A stretch of 64,000 nt of DNA from Flavobacterium sp. GSB-24 (GTDB lineage Bacteria > Bacteroidota > Bacteroidia > Flavobacteriales > Flavobacteriaceae): contig NZ_AP027043.1 in NCBI RefSeq assembly GCF_027924665.1, positions 3,224,001 through 3,288,000 on the forward strand, read 5' to 3'. A program made the position numbers and the translations under genes. Positions within the stretch are counted from its first letter, which is position 1, and each line of letters opens with the position of its first letter. Positions 43,137-50,368 of the stretch are shown here, piece after piece. Under the pieces are notes generated by a model, which saw only the letters and a list, made by a program, of their open reading frames with translations, did no database searches and was not told the DNA's origin.

Positions 43137-44333
43137 TTATAAATTTTCTCCTTTGAATATTGAAATCAATTTACCCAAAGCTTCTTTAGAGTGTATTTGT
43201 TCTCCATTTTCTAGAGTTTCTTTCGTGGCTTTGGCAGCTCTTTCCAGCATACGTTTTTCAAAACTAGAAATAGCAGTTTTGATATCTTTAAATTGATCAT
43301 TAGTTAAAAAATCTGCTAGTTCAAGAGCGTCCAGCATGGCGAGATTAGCACCTTTCCCGGCAAACGGAGGCATACGATGTGCTGCATCTCCAATCAGTGT
43401 TAAGTTTGCTTGGGTTTCCCAACTTTGATTTAAAGGAAAATAATATTGCGGACGCGGTATAAAATACAATTCATTGCTCTTAAAAAGTTCGTGCCATTTC
43501 GGACTCCATTCTTTATAAACCTCTTTGAACCATCCAAAAATCTCCTGATTGTCGTTAAAATTTAAATCACTTTCTGTGATCCAATTTTCTGGAATTTTAC
43601 TGCTTAATAAAAACATAAGCGAGCCGTCTCCTTTAGTTCCGTACATTATCGTTTGTTCATTGCCAAGAGCCAGAACTTTTCCTCCTTTAGAAAATTCAAA
43701 AAGGTTTGGAGCGTTTTCTTTTGCATTGTAAATAGTTCCTTCAACCATCGTTATTCCAGAATAAATAGGTTTTTCGGCATTTATATAAGAACGAACTTTA
43801 GAATTGGCGCCATCTGCAGCAATGACTAAATCGGCATAAACGTTAGTTTCGTTTTTGAAATGCAGTCTCCAGCCTTCATTTTCTTTTTCCATTGAACTAA
43901 ATTGACTGTCCCAGCTAATTGTATCTGATTGAAGTGAGTTCAATAAAATGTTGCGAAGAATCGAACGATCTATTTCTGGGCGAGGTTTCGAAATGTCTCG
44001 CAGTGAATTTTTATCTGTACCTGAAATTTGTGCTGCAGTTTTTTCAATACTGTGCTCATCAAATTGCAATTGAAAATCTTTATCTAGAATTCGAGCTTTA
44101 CTGGCGTTTGGACGAATATTGGCGTAAAATTCATTTAATAAATTCGCATGTTTCATGGCCTTTAATCCGGAATCTTCATGTAAATCCAAAGGAGAACCTT
44201 GTACTCGAATCTCTTGGTTAAGGTCTCTTTCGTAAACTTTTACATTTGCATTTTTCATTTGTAAAAGTCGGGCAAGTAATAGTCCGCCCATTCCGCCGCC
44301 AATAATGGCAGCTTGTTTATCTTGTAACAGCAT
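43137..44333 (-). CDS. Tet(X)-like FAD-dependent monooxygenase
   Basis: This 398-residue flavoprotein has AAIIGGGMGGLLLARLLQ at the start, VYERDLN, SPLDLHEDSGLKAMKHA, ILRNILLNSLQSD, DLVIAADGANSKVR and LTLIGDAAHRMPPFAGKGA. The same blocks occur in the tetracycline-inactivating enzyme Tet(X), including the PPFAG segment. It is therefore a close family member, though whether it attacks tetracyclines cannot be told. The AraC-type regulator gene just upstream on the same strand probably controls it. It ends by a short unique gap after the MgtC-like gene. Confidence 0.9.
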   Translation of the reverse strand: MLLQDKQAAIIGGGMGGLLLARLLQMKNANVKVYERDLNQEIRVQGSPLDLHEDSGLKAMKHANLLNEFYANIRPNASKARILDKDFQLQFDEHSIEKTAAQISGTDKNSLRDISKPRPEIDRSILRNILLNSLQSDTISWDSQFSSMEKENEGWRLHFKNETNVYADLVIAADGANSKVRSYINAEKPIYSGITMVEGTIYNAKENAPNLFEFSKGGKVLALGNEQTIMYGTKGDGSLMFLLSSKIPENWITESDLNFNDNQEIFGWFKEVYKEWSPKWHELFKSNELYFIPRPQYYFPLNQSWETQANLTLIGDAAHRMPPFAGKGANLAMLDALELADFLTNDQFKDIKTAISSFEKRMLERAAKATKETLENGEQIHSKEALGKLISIFKGENL

Positions 44334-44364
44334 AGTTTGATTTTTTAAAATCTATCCCGCAAAA

Positions 44365-45123
44365 TTATTTTGAAGAAAGAGCCGATAATAGTATAAATCG
44401 GTCATTTTTGTTTTGGAATAATTCTTTAGGAAGAGAACCAGAAATTTTTTTGACCTCTCTAATAAAATGCGTCTGGTCTGAAAAGTTTTCTTCGGGAAAA
44501 AGTTTTCCTTTTGCAATATGTTCCAGCGAAGCACGGAAACGAAGGATAGAGCAGAATCCTTTTAATGAAATTCCAAAATACGTATTAAAATAACGGTTAA
44601 TCTGGCGGCTGCTCCAGCTGGATTTTTCAGATAATTCTTTTACCGTCATTGCGCCATGTGTTTGATAGATAAGGCTGAATAGTTTCTGTTTTCGAGTTTC
44701 TATTTCTTTTAATAATAAAGACTCAATTTTAAGAGAGGCTTTTTCACAGAACAATTCAAAATCTTCTAAATCATTTTCATTGAATTCCCAGAAATTGTTT
44801 TCTAATTTTTTTCCAGAATTTAAAAGATCTGAAATAGATTCATGAAAAACATATTCGACAGCAGGAAGTTTGAAGCTGATAACAAAGGTAAGGCTGTTGG
44901 CAGGAATTCTTCCTTTTTCATATTGTTTCGTCCCTAATCCAAGAAGCATAATTCTAAAAGATTCCTCAGGAGATTGAAGCAAAGATAGATCAATACGGCC
45001 GTCGGGCAGACCAATTGTTTCCAGAGTTTTATCAGAGGCATTACGAATGCACCAAAAGCTATCCACAAAATACGAAAGATCTTGTTTAGGCTGAATTGAT
45101 TTGTACTCTAATTTGTCGTGCAT
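44365..45123 (-). CDS. AraC family transcriptional regulator
   Basis: This 252-residue protein has an N-terminal sensing region of the DUF6597 type (YKSIQPKQDLSYFVDSFWCI) and a C-terminal double helix-turn-helix (VKELSEKSSWSSRQINRYFN, then SFWCI-independent GISLKGFCSILRFRASL and FSDQTHFIREVKK). It lies 31 bp upstream of the Tet(X)-like gene on the same strand and probably regulates it. The inducing compound is unknown. Confidence 0.92.
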   Translation of the reverse strand: MHDKLEYKSIQPKQDLSYFVDSFWCIRNASDKTLETIGLPDGRIDLSLLQSPEESFRIMLLGLGTKQYEKGRIPANSLTFVISFKLPAVEYVFHESISDLLNSGKKLENNFWEFNENDLEDFELFCEKASLKIESLLLKEIETRKQKLFSLIYQTHGAMTVKELSEKSSWSSRQINRYFNTYFGISLKGFCSILRFRASLEHIAKGKLFPEENFSDQTHFIREVKKISGSLPKELFQNKNDRFILLSALSSK

Positions 45124-45461
45124 TGTAATAAGAACAATGATTATAGATGTTTTCTTAGTATCGAAAGACGAAATTATACAAATTGTTCTTCAATTTTATA
45201 AATAGAACAGGCTTTTAATGGCTTGTAAAAGCTTGTTTATCTTTTAAAATTTATACATAAAAAACTTAACATTGGGTAATATATTGATTATTAGTTCTTT
45301 ATATTTGATTTTTGGTTTGGATGAAAAACTTAACATTGGCGAATCTCTTTTTCAATCTATCTTTGGTTATTATTTTTTAATGTTAATTTAACAGTTTGGT
45401 AACATTGAAAATTAGTATAATTCAAAATTGATTAAAATAAATTTTAAAAATTAAGATAATA
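45124..45461. promoter_or_regulatory. Divergent promoter region with a 16-bp direct repeat
   Basis: No gene lies here. AAAAACTTAACATTGG occurs exactly at 45260-45275 and 45324-45339, 64 bp apart (six helical turns). It lies between the AraC-type gene and the Lys-rich protein gene, so it could be a binding site for a regulator of either. Confidence 0.4.
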
Positions 45462-46013
45462 ATGACGAAAAATGTACTTACGAATGAAGTCGATCAAGAG
45501 GTAGATGTTAATCCAGTTATCTCTAATGATGAAAACGAGCAAAATCCCACTCTAAATTCAGAAAATGAATCAGTTTCTACAGAAGGTGATTCCGAGTCAA
45601 AAACTAAAACTAAAAGGTCTTCAAAAAAAACAGCACAAACTGTTGAAGTCATTGAAGAACAGAAAAAAGAAGAAGAGATAACAGATGATGCAGTATCATC
45701 AGAAACTGATGAAGAATCAGTTGAAGAAAGTGGAGATAAATCTAAAACCAAAAAGAAGAATAAAAAGATGAAAGAAAAAGAGAAAAAACAGTTAGCTGAG
45801 AAAAAAGAAAAACTGAAAAAGAAAAAAGCAGCAGTTGCTAAAAGAAAAGAAAAAGCGAAAGATAAAAAGAAAGAAAAGGCTAAAAAAGCAAAACTAAAAG
45901 CTAAAGCTAAAAAGAAAGACAAAGCCAAAAAAGCAAAGGATAAAGCTAAAGCGAAAAAAATCGCGAAGAAGAAAGCGAAAAGATCTAAAGCAAAAAAGAA
46001 TAAGAAAAAATAG
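45462..46013 (+). CDS. Lys/Ala-rich histone H1-like protein
   Basis: This 183-residue protein has two halves. The first (about 1-95) is acidic and Ser/Thr/Glu-rich; the second is almost pure Lys with Ala, Glu, Asp and Arg (for example KAKKKDKAKKAKDKAKAKK), ending in KKNKKK. No structured domain is visible. The C-terminal part resembles eukaryotic H1 tails and bacterial HctB/AlgP-type proteins, so DNA or RNA binding is likely. The antisense frame seen across it is an artefact of low complexity. A heptad array follows directly after the stop. Confidence 0.8.
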   Translation: MTKNVLTNEVDQEVDVNPVISNDENEQNPTLNSENESVSTEGDSESKTKTKRSSKKTAQTVEVIEEQKKEEEITDDAVSSETDEESVEESGDKSKTKKKNKKMKEKEKKQLAEKKEKLKKKKAAVAKRKEKAKDKKKEKAKKAKLKAKAKKKDKAKKAKDKAKAKKIAKKKAKRSKAKKNKKK

Positions 46014-46106
46014 GGTTGAGTTAATGGTGAATTGTTAATTGTTAATGGTTGATTGTTAATGGTTGATTGTTAATGGTTGATTGTTAATGGTTGATTGTTA
46101 TTGATT
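46014..46106. repeat. GGTTGAT/TGTTAAT heptad array
   Basis: Just after the stop of the Lys-rich gene, alternating 7-bp units GGTTGAT and TGTTAAT run for about 80 bp, giving a 14-bp higher period. It ends shortly before the hairpin at 46127. Confidence 0.85.
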
Positions 46107-46126
46107 GACATTGACATTGAAAAAAC

Positions 46127-46154
46127 AAAAAGCGCTTCAGATTAGGCGCTTTTT
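46127..46154. terminator. Bidirectional terminator between convergent genes
   Basis: AAAAAGCGC (46127-46135) pairs with GCGCTTTTT (46146-46154), with A-rich and T-rich flanks on the two sides. It follows the heptad array of the Lys-rich gene, and the stop codon of the zinc-ribbon gene (46142-46144) lies in its loop. Confidence 0.85.
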
Positions 46155-46603
46155 GTTTTTTTCTTCTCTATAGTCATTTTGTCAATTTTCTGAAGGAATT
46201 CTGGGTCGAATTCAGAGTAGGCTCTTAATCTGTACTTTTCATCCCTGATTTTCATTACCAAACGAATTTTCTGCACCATCAGCCAGATGGGTTCGTATCT
46301 TTTGTGTCCTAACAAATATTGAATTTTAAGAATGGAAATTTTTCGATGCGTCAGCGTCATTAATTCGATGCAGATCATCCAGTATCTAATGGGTAAGTTA
46401 GAGTTTTCCATCACAGTTCCAGAGCGCAGACTAATGCGGTTGCCACACTTTCGGCACTGAAATTTAAGATCATTTCTTCTAAAAGAATGAACATCATGAC
46501 TGCATTTTCTGCAAGTCAGCCCGTTTTCTAAACGTTTATTTTTAAGCTCTTCTATACAAGTGGCTTCATCTGGGTATTTTTCAAAATAGGCGCGCAGCTC
46601 CAT
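46142..46603 (-). CDS. IS1595-type transposase zinc-ribbon domain protein (no nuclease domain)
   Basis: This 153-residue protein matches the N-terminal part of IS1595-family transposases: an N-terminal FEKYPDEATCIEELKN, two zinc-ribbon Cys pairs (LTCRKCSHD and FQCRKCGNR), LRSGTVMENSNLPIRYWM, and the helical stretch after it. The DDE/ISXO2 nuclease domain expected to follow is missing. There are no terminal inverted repeats or target duplications around it, and the frame is intact. It is either a stable domesticated DNA-binding protein or a fixed remnant. Confidence 0.8.
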   Translation of the reverse strand: MELRAYFEKYPDEATCIEELKNKRLENGLTCRKCSHDVHSFRRNDLKFQCRKCGNRISLRSGTVMENSNLPIRYWMICIELMTLTHRKISILKIQYLLGHKRYEPIWLMVQKIRLVMKIRDEKYRLRAYSEFDPEFLQKIDKMTIEKKKTKSA

Positions 46604-46664
46604 GTTTTCAGCTTCTTTTTTTGTCTAAATATATTAACTTTTATACAAGTTCGAAATCTGACGT

Positions 46665-46700
46665 AAAAAAAAAGGAACATTCAGAGTGAATATTCCTTTT
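46665..46700 (-). terminator. Terminator of the roadblock-like gene
   Basis: AAAAGGAACATTCA (46670-46683) pairs with TGAATATTCCTTTT (46687-46700) with one mismatch. The A-run at 46665-46673 gives a U-tract on the minus strand. It lies 21 bp after the stop at 46721. Confidence 0.75.
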
Positions 46701-46720
46701 AGGGCAAAAAATTACAGGTA

Positions 46721-47098
46721 CTACAGTTTTGTCGCGATCTCTTTTTTATATTTATTTAAAATAGATTTAGTCATTCCTAAATTGGCTTTAGTAGAGTCTA
46801 CTGCTAGATAAATAAAATAAAGCTGATTGTCAGATACGTCAATAATGTGTATTTGAGAACTTAGCGTAATCATGATGTTATCAACAACCTGACCTTGTAG
46901 ATTTAAAGCCTTAATTGCATTCATTTTTGCTTTAACCACTTCTAGGTTATAAGCCGATGCTAATTCTGGATCAAAATCTGCAACAACAGATTGAGAGTAA
47001 TATGACATACCACTTGCGATTTCAGCTACCGAAACTGCGATAAAACCTGGGACGTTTTTTTTTAGGTCTTCACCAAATTGGGTTAAAAAATCTGACAT
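46721..47098 (-). CDS. Small roadblock/LC7-like protein
   Basis: This 125-residue cytoplasmic protein begins MSDFLTQFGEDLKKNVPGFIA and continues with a beta-sheet pattern (VVDNIMITLSSQIHIIDVSD, QLYFIYLAVDSTKANLGMT) and a C-terminal helix, as in roadblock/LC7 folds that act as scaffolds or regulators of small GTPases. I am not certain of the family. The start at 47098 is preferred; an ATG 18 codons upstream is not conserved-looking. It has its own terminator and stands alone. Confidence 0.65.
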   Translation of the reverse strand: MSDFLTQFGEDLKKNVPGFIAVSVAEIASGMSYYSQSVVADFDPELASAYNLEVVKAKMNAIKALNLQGQVVDNIMITLSSQIHIIDVSDNQLYFIYLAVDSTKANLGMTKSILNKYKKEIATKL

Positions 47099-47296
47099 AA
47101 TGTAGGACTTTAATGTGTTGTAATTAAGATTGAATTGTTTTGGATTCCACAAAAATAATTATAACATATTATTTAATTATCCGCTTTCTGTACCTATTTT
47201 TGTTTAGAACACAAAAAATAGTACTCGGTAAAAAGTGGTTTTTACATATTTGTTGAATTGAAATTTATTTTTGACTCAAAATTGTTAAAATAAAAA

Positions 47297-47332
47297 TGCT
47301 TCTGAAAAAGCATATATGCAATTTCAGAAGCA
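47297..47332 (-). terminator. Hairpin after the nitroreductase gene
   Basis: TGCTTCTGAAA (47297-47307) pairs perfectly with TTTCAGAAGCA (47322-47332); the loop itself contains the palindrome CATATATG. A-rich DNA at 47286-47296 gives a weak U-tract on the minus strand. It is 27 bp after the stop at 47359. Confidence 0.7.
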
Positions 47333-47358
47333 ATATTAACAAACTAAAAAATATTTTT

Positions 47359-47991
47359 TTACTTGATTTCTGTAATAAATTCGTCTTTTGCTGTTCTCAC
47401 TTTTTTCAAGTTTACCAGCCAGTCGTTAGCTTCATCTCTATATCCAAGAGGTAAAATTACAACGCTTTTAAGACCTTGTTCGCTCAAACCTAAAAGTTTA
47501 TCCACTTCAGCAGGAATAAAACCTTCCATTGGTGTTGCATCTACTTGTTGTTCTGCAGCAGCGGCAATAGCTACACCAAATGAAATATAAGCTTGTTTTG
47601 CAGCGTGGTTTGCGTGCCATTCTTGTCCAAGAGGTTCGTACATTCCCCAAAGTCTCTCTTTGTACTCATCCATCGCGTTAGCAGGAATTCCTCTTTCTGC
47701 TATAGTTTTATCAAATACAGCAGAAATTTTATCTAAGCTATAACCGTCCCAAGCTGCCCAGATCAATACGTGAGACGCATCAGTAACTTGGCTTTGGTCA
47801 AAACTAACTCCTCTTAATTTTTCTTTTAACTCTTGGTTTGTTACTACAAAAACCTTGTAAGGCTGTAATCCAGACGAAGAAGGAGCTAATTGAGCAGCTT
47901 CAAGAATATAATCTACTTTTTCTTGCGGAACCACTTGTCCGTTCATTTTTTTAGTAGCATAACGCCACTTTAGTGCATCTATTAAGGCCAT
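47359..47991 (-). CDS. NAD(P)H-dependent nitroreductase family oxidoreductase
   Basis: This 210-residue flavoenzyme has the nitroreductase opening LKWRYATKKMNGQVVP, the FMN-contact segment AAQLAPSSSGLQPYKVFVV, and the C-terminal KSVVILPLGYRDEANDWL. The family (NfsB-like) reduces nitro compounds, quinones or flavins with NAD(P)H. A divergent HxlR-type regulator gene lies 105 bp away, a classic arrangement for stress-inducible reductases. A -7-like TACATTTG is on the minus strand at 48019-48026. Confidence 0.93.
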   Translation of the reverse strand: MALIDALKWRYATKKMNGQVVPQEKVDYILEAAQLAPSSSGLQPYKVFVVTNQELKEKLRGVSFDQSQVTDASHVLIWAAWDGYSLDKISAVFDKTIAERGIPANAMDEYKERLWGMYEPLGQEWHANHAAKQAYISFGVAIAAAAEQQVDATPMEGFIPAEVDKLLGLSEQGLKSVVILPLGYRDEANDWLVNLKKVRTAKDEFITEIK

Positions 47992-48059
47992 TTTTTTTCA
48001 ATTGATTAAAATTTCATTCAAATGTAAAAACTTTAAGTGTATTTTTGTCATCTGATTAC

Positions 48060-48090
48060 CAAAAGTAACTGTAACATCGAGGTAACTTAA
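48060..48090. promoter_or_regulatory. Possible HxlR operator with repeated GTAAC
   Basis: In the gap between the divergent nitroreductase and HxlR genes GTAAC occurs three times (near 48065, 48071 and 48082), with an inverted half GATTACC just before. HxlR-type regulators often bind such GTAC/GTAAC repeats. This is a suggestion from pattern and position only. Confidence 0.35.
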
Positions 48091-48096
48091 TAACAT

Positions 48097-48456
48097 ATGA
48101 TGATAAAAGAGCCAGAACACGATCGAAAAGCATGCAATCAAAACATTATGGCAGTGCACGATGCGATGGATATTTTGAACGGAAGATGGAAAATTTCTAT
48201 TATTGCATCCCTTTGTTTTAATACTTTAAGATTTACCGATTTGCTGCGAGAAGTAGAAGGAATTTCGGGAAAAATGCTGAGCAGGGAATTAAAAAATCTG
48301 GAAGAAAACCAATTGGTTACGCGTACTGTTTTAAAAACTCAACCCATAACTGTCGAGTATCAACTGACAGAATATGGGCATACATTAAAAGACGTAATAG
48401 ATTCTTTAGCAAAATGGGGAGTTAATCACCGAAAAAAGATTACGGGAAGAGGATAA
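48097..48456 (+). CDS. HxlR family winged-helix regulator
   Basis: This 119-residue regulator has the HxlR signature: a Cys near the N-terminus (HDRKACNQNIM), MDILNGRWKISIIASLCFNTLRF, EGISGKMLSRELKNLEENQL and VEYQLTEYGHTLKDVI. Many such proteins sense quinones, aldehydes or oxidants through the N-terminal Cys. It is divergent from the nitroreductase gene and probably controls it. Confidence 0.93.
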   Translation: MMIKEPEHDRKACNQNIMAVHDAMDILNGRWKISIIASLCFNTLRFTDLLREVEGISGKMLSRELKNLEENQLVTRTVLKTQPITVEYQLTEYGHTLKDVIDSLAKWGVNHRKKITGRG

Positions 48457-48458
48457 TG

Positions 48459-48932
48459 TCAGCTTTTGAGTTCAGATATTCTTTGAAAAAATCCTTGATT
48501 GGCTAATTTTTGTTCGGCTTCTTCGATGGCTTTCAAAAGATTATTTTGATTATCTGCAATTTCGTTTAAGGTATTTTTCATAAGATCCCATACCGGCTGC
48601 ATTTTTAAAATCAACTCTTTTCCTTTCTCAGTAAGTACAATCAATCTTTTTCGTTCGTCTAATTTATCTTTTCTAGAACTGATTATTTTTTGCTTTTCCA
48701 ATTCTTTAAGCAGACTAATTGTTGACGGATGGCTGTAGCCAATTTCACTGGCAATTTCTACAACGCTGAGCATTTCTTTTATATGAAGCGTATAAATAAC
48801 AGGAAACCATTTAGGCTCAAAATCAATATCAAAAGATTTGTATACAAGTGCCCCATCTTTGCGTAATTGTTCACTAAGACGCTGAAGTCGTGTAGATAGA
48901 GCTAATATGCCAATTTCGTCAATTATATTCAT
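48459..48932 (-). CDS. MarR family transcriptional regulator
   Basis: This 157-residue winged-helix protein has WFPVIYTLHIKEMLSVVEIASEIGYSHPSTISLLKELEKQ and the wing region SSRKDKLDERKRLIVLTEKGKELI, standard for MarR. It overlaps the acetyltransferase gene by one base (ATGA-type coupling) and ends 2 bp from the HxlR gene stop. A palindrome in the operon promoter (49455-49466) is the probable site it binds. Confidence 0.93.
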   Translation of the reverse strand: MNIIDEIGILALSTRLQRLSEQLRKDGALVYKSFDIDFEPKWFPVIYTLHIKEMLSVVEIASEIGYSHPSTISLLKELEKQKIISSRKDKLDERKRLIVLTEKGKELILKMQPVWDLMKNTLNEIADNQNNLLKAIEEAEQKLANQGFFQRISELKS

Positions 48933-49420
48933 TACTTCGAGTTTAGCTGTAAATGGCGGAATACATTATCTGGTTTCATTAGTGGAAAATCGACTGGCAG
49001 CGCTTCTTTAGAAATCTTTACAAAATTGTTTTTCTCATAAAAACGCAAAGCCGCCTGCAATATAGAAACAGTCCCTAAATATAAGTTTTTAATCCCATTT
49101 TCTTCACTGTACGCAATTAATTGCTCTAATAAATGCTGCGCAATTGCAAATTCTTTTCCTCTGAATTCTTTCTTAACAAACATTTTTCTAATCGCACCAG
49201 CTTCGGAATTGAATTTTACCAAAGCAATAGTTCCAACTAATTTCTCCTCTATAAAAGCACCTAAAAATGTTCCTCCAGGTTTATAGTAAAAATTCTCAAT
49301 CTCTAATAAATCCGGCTGATCTTCTATTGTAATAGGAACGTTGAACTCTTTTTGCTGAATGTTTAAAATCAAATCTACGATTTCTTTTTCGTACTCATTT
49401 TGTATAGGCTTAATATGCAT
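48932..49420 (-). CDS. GNAT family N-acetyltransferase
   Basis: This 162-residue enzyme starts MHIKPIQNEYEKEIVDLIL, has GTIALVKFNSEAGAIRKMFVKKEFRGKEFAIAQHLLEQL (the acetyl-CoA loop here is FRGKEFA, weaker than the usual QGxGxG) and LYLGTVSILQAALRFYEKNNF. It is the first gene of a two-gene unit with the MarR regulator. The acceptor is unknown; small-molecule detoxification is a fair guess given the regulator. Confidence 0.88.
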   Translation of the reverse strand: MHIKPIQNEYEKEIVDLILNIQQKEFNVPITIEDQPDLLEIENFYYKPGGTFLGAFIEEKLVGTIALVKFNSEAGAIRKMFVKKEFRGKEFAIAQHLLEQLIAYSEENGIKNLYLGTVSILQAALRFYEKNNFVKISKEALPVDFPLMKPDNVFRHLQLNSK

Positions 49421-49445
49421 TGTATTTCAAAATTTAATATAGGTA

Positions 49446-49477
49446 CAAAACTACGTAGTTAACTACATATATACAAA
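49446..49477 (-). promoter_or_regulatory. Promoter of the GNAT-MarR operon with internal palindrome
   Basis: Read on the minus strand, TTTG (49474-49477), 20 bp, then TAGTTTTG (49446-49453) is a near-ideal Bacteroidota promoter. The 12-bp perfect palindrome GTAGTTAACTAC at 49455-49466 fills the spacer. A MarR dimer bound there would block transcription, so autoregulation is inferred. The start codon is 26 bp downstream. Confidence 0.65.
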
Positions 49478-49504
49478 TAAAAAACTGCTGAAGTCAGCAG
49501 TTTT
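49478..49504 (-). terminator. Intrinsic terminator of the secreted protein gene
   Basis: AAAACTGCTGA (49481-49491) pairs with TCAGCAGTTTT (49494-49504) around a 2-nt loop. The A-rich 49476-49484 gives a U-tract on the minus strand. It abuts the -33 element of the next promoter. Confidence 0.8.
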
Positions 49505-49545
49505 AAGTGTTTTTTATGATTTTGAATTGTAGTCGAGTGAAGATT

Positions 49546-50139
49546 TTATTCTTTAACTAAAACAATTACAGCTTTATAACCCGTTCCGACATTCCATTCG
49601 CTGGCAGAAATAACAGCACCTTTGTCATCGATAACTTTAAATTCGGCAGTATTTGGAGAAGCGAATCCTTCGTTTAAAGCTTCAATATCAATTTTATTGA
49701 TTCCTTTAACCAAATTTATTTTAACACTTTTAAATTCGCCATCCAAGGAAACTTCAGGTTCAATAACTTTATCGTTTAAATATACTTTTACTTTATCGCC
49801 ATCTACAAAAGCAGCATCTCGATACATAACAGTAGAAGTAACCGCATTGGTATTAAAGTTTCCTAAAAACTGGTTTCTTCTATAAAAAATCCCATCAACA
49901 TTCGATTCCTGTTTGTATAGATTGGTGTCTTTGAACAATTCGTCTGGATTAACCTGTAGTGGAGCAGGTTTTTCTACGACTGCCGGCGGATTTTCTTTTG
50001 GAGAAACTTCTTTCGGCGGAATAACTTCTTTAACGGCAGGATCTTTTGCCGGAATTGATTTGAACTTATTGTTTAATTCCTGAGCATAAATCTGCGTTGA
50101 AAACGAAGCAATAGCAGTTATCAAAAATATTTTTTTCAT
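49546..50139 (-). CDS. Secreted proline-rich protein of unknown function
   Basis: This 197-residue protein has a signal peptide (MKKIFLITAIASFSTQIYAQ), a Lys/Pro-rich linker (about residues 30-65, PPKEVSPKENPPAVVEKPAP), and a beta-rich domain ending at the C-terminus (VKVYLNDKVIEPEVSLD, VKINLVKGINKIDIEALNEG). That last pattern resembles an Ig-like or decoration domain. No catalytic residues stand out. The Pro-rich linker suggests it spans the periplasm or is surface-tethered. Confidence 0.75.
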   Translation of the reverse strand: MKKIFLITAIASFSTQIYAQELNNKFKSIPAKDPAVKEVIPPKEVSPKENPPAVVEKPAPLQVNPDELFKDTNLYKQESNVDGIFYRRNQFLGNFNTNAVTSTVMYRDAAFVDGDKVKVYLNDKVIEPEVSLDGEFKSVKINLVKGINKIDIEALNEGFASPNTAEFKVIDDKGAVISASEWNVGTGYKAVIVLVKE

Positions 50140-50368
50140 ACTTTGTAAATATTAATCTTGGGGTAATAATTATTAAAAAATGACCAATTAGGTCTTTCTA
50201 TATAAACATTTTATGGGGCTAATTATTGTATTATTACCAATTAATTGTCGAAAATTTAACTTCCATCTCATTCAGGATTTGACATTTTATCGCTGAAACT
50301 GGCTTATCTTTATGTATGAAATCAGAATCTGTTTTACAAGATTCGTTTTCAAACAAAAATCAAATATT

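Noticed and set aside
45494..45928. Minus-strand open frame rich in Phe, Ser and Leu
   Set aside because: It is the mirror of the Lys/Glu-rich gene; AAA/GAA codons read as TTT/TTC on the other strand.
46142..46603. Intact insertion sequence of the IS1595 family
   Set aside because: Only the N-terminal zinc-ribbon part is encoded; no DDE domain, inverted repeats or target duplication was seen.
50312..50368. Upstream start (ATG at 50312) for the nitronate monooxygenase gene
   Set aside because: The added residues do not fit the family, and the ATG overlaps a -7-like TATCTTTA with TTTG upstream, so it is more likely promoter and leader.
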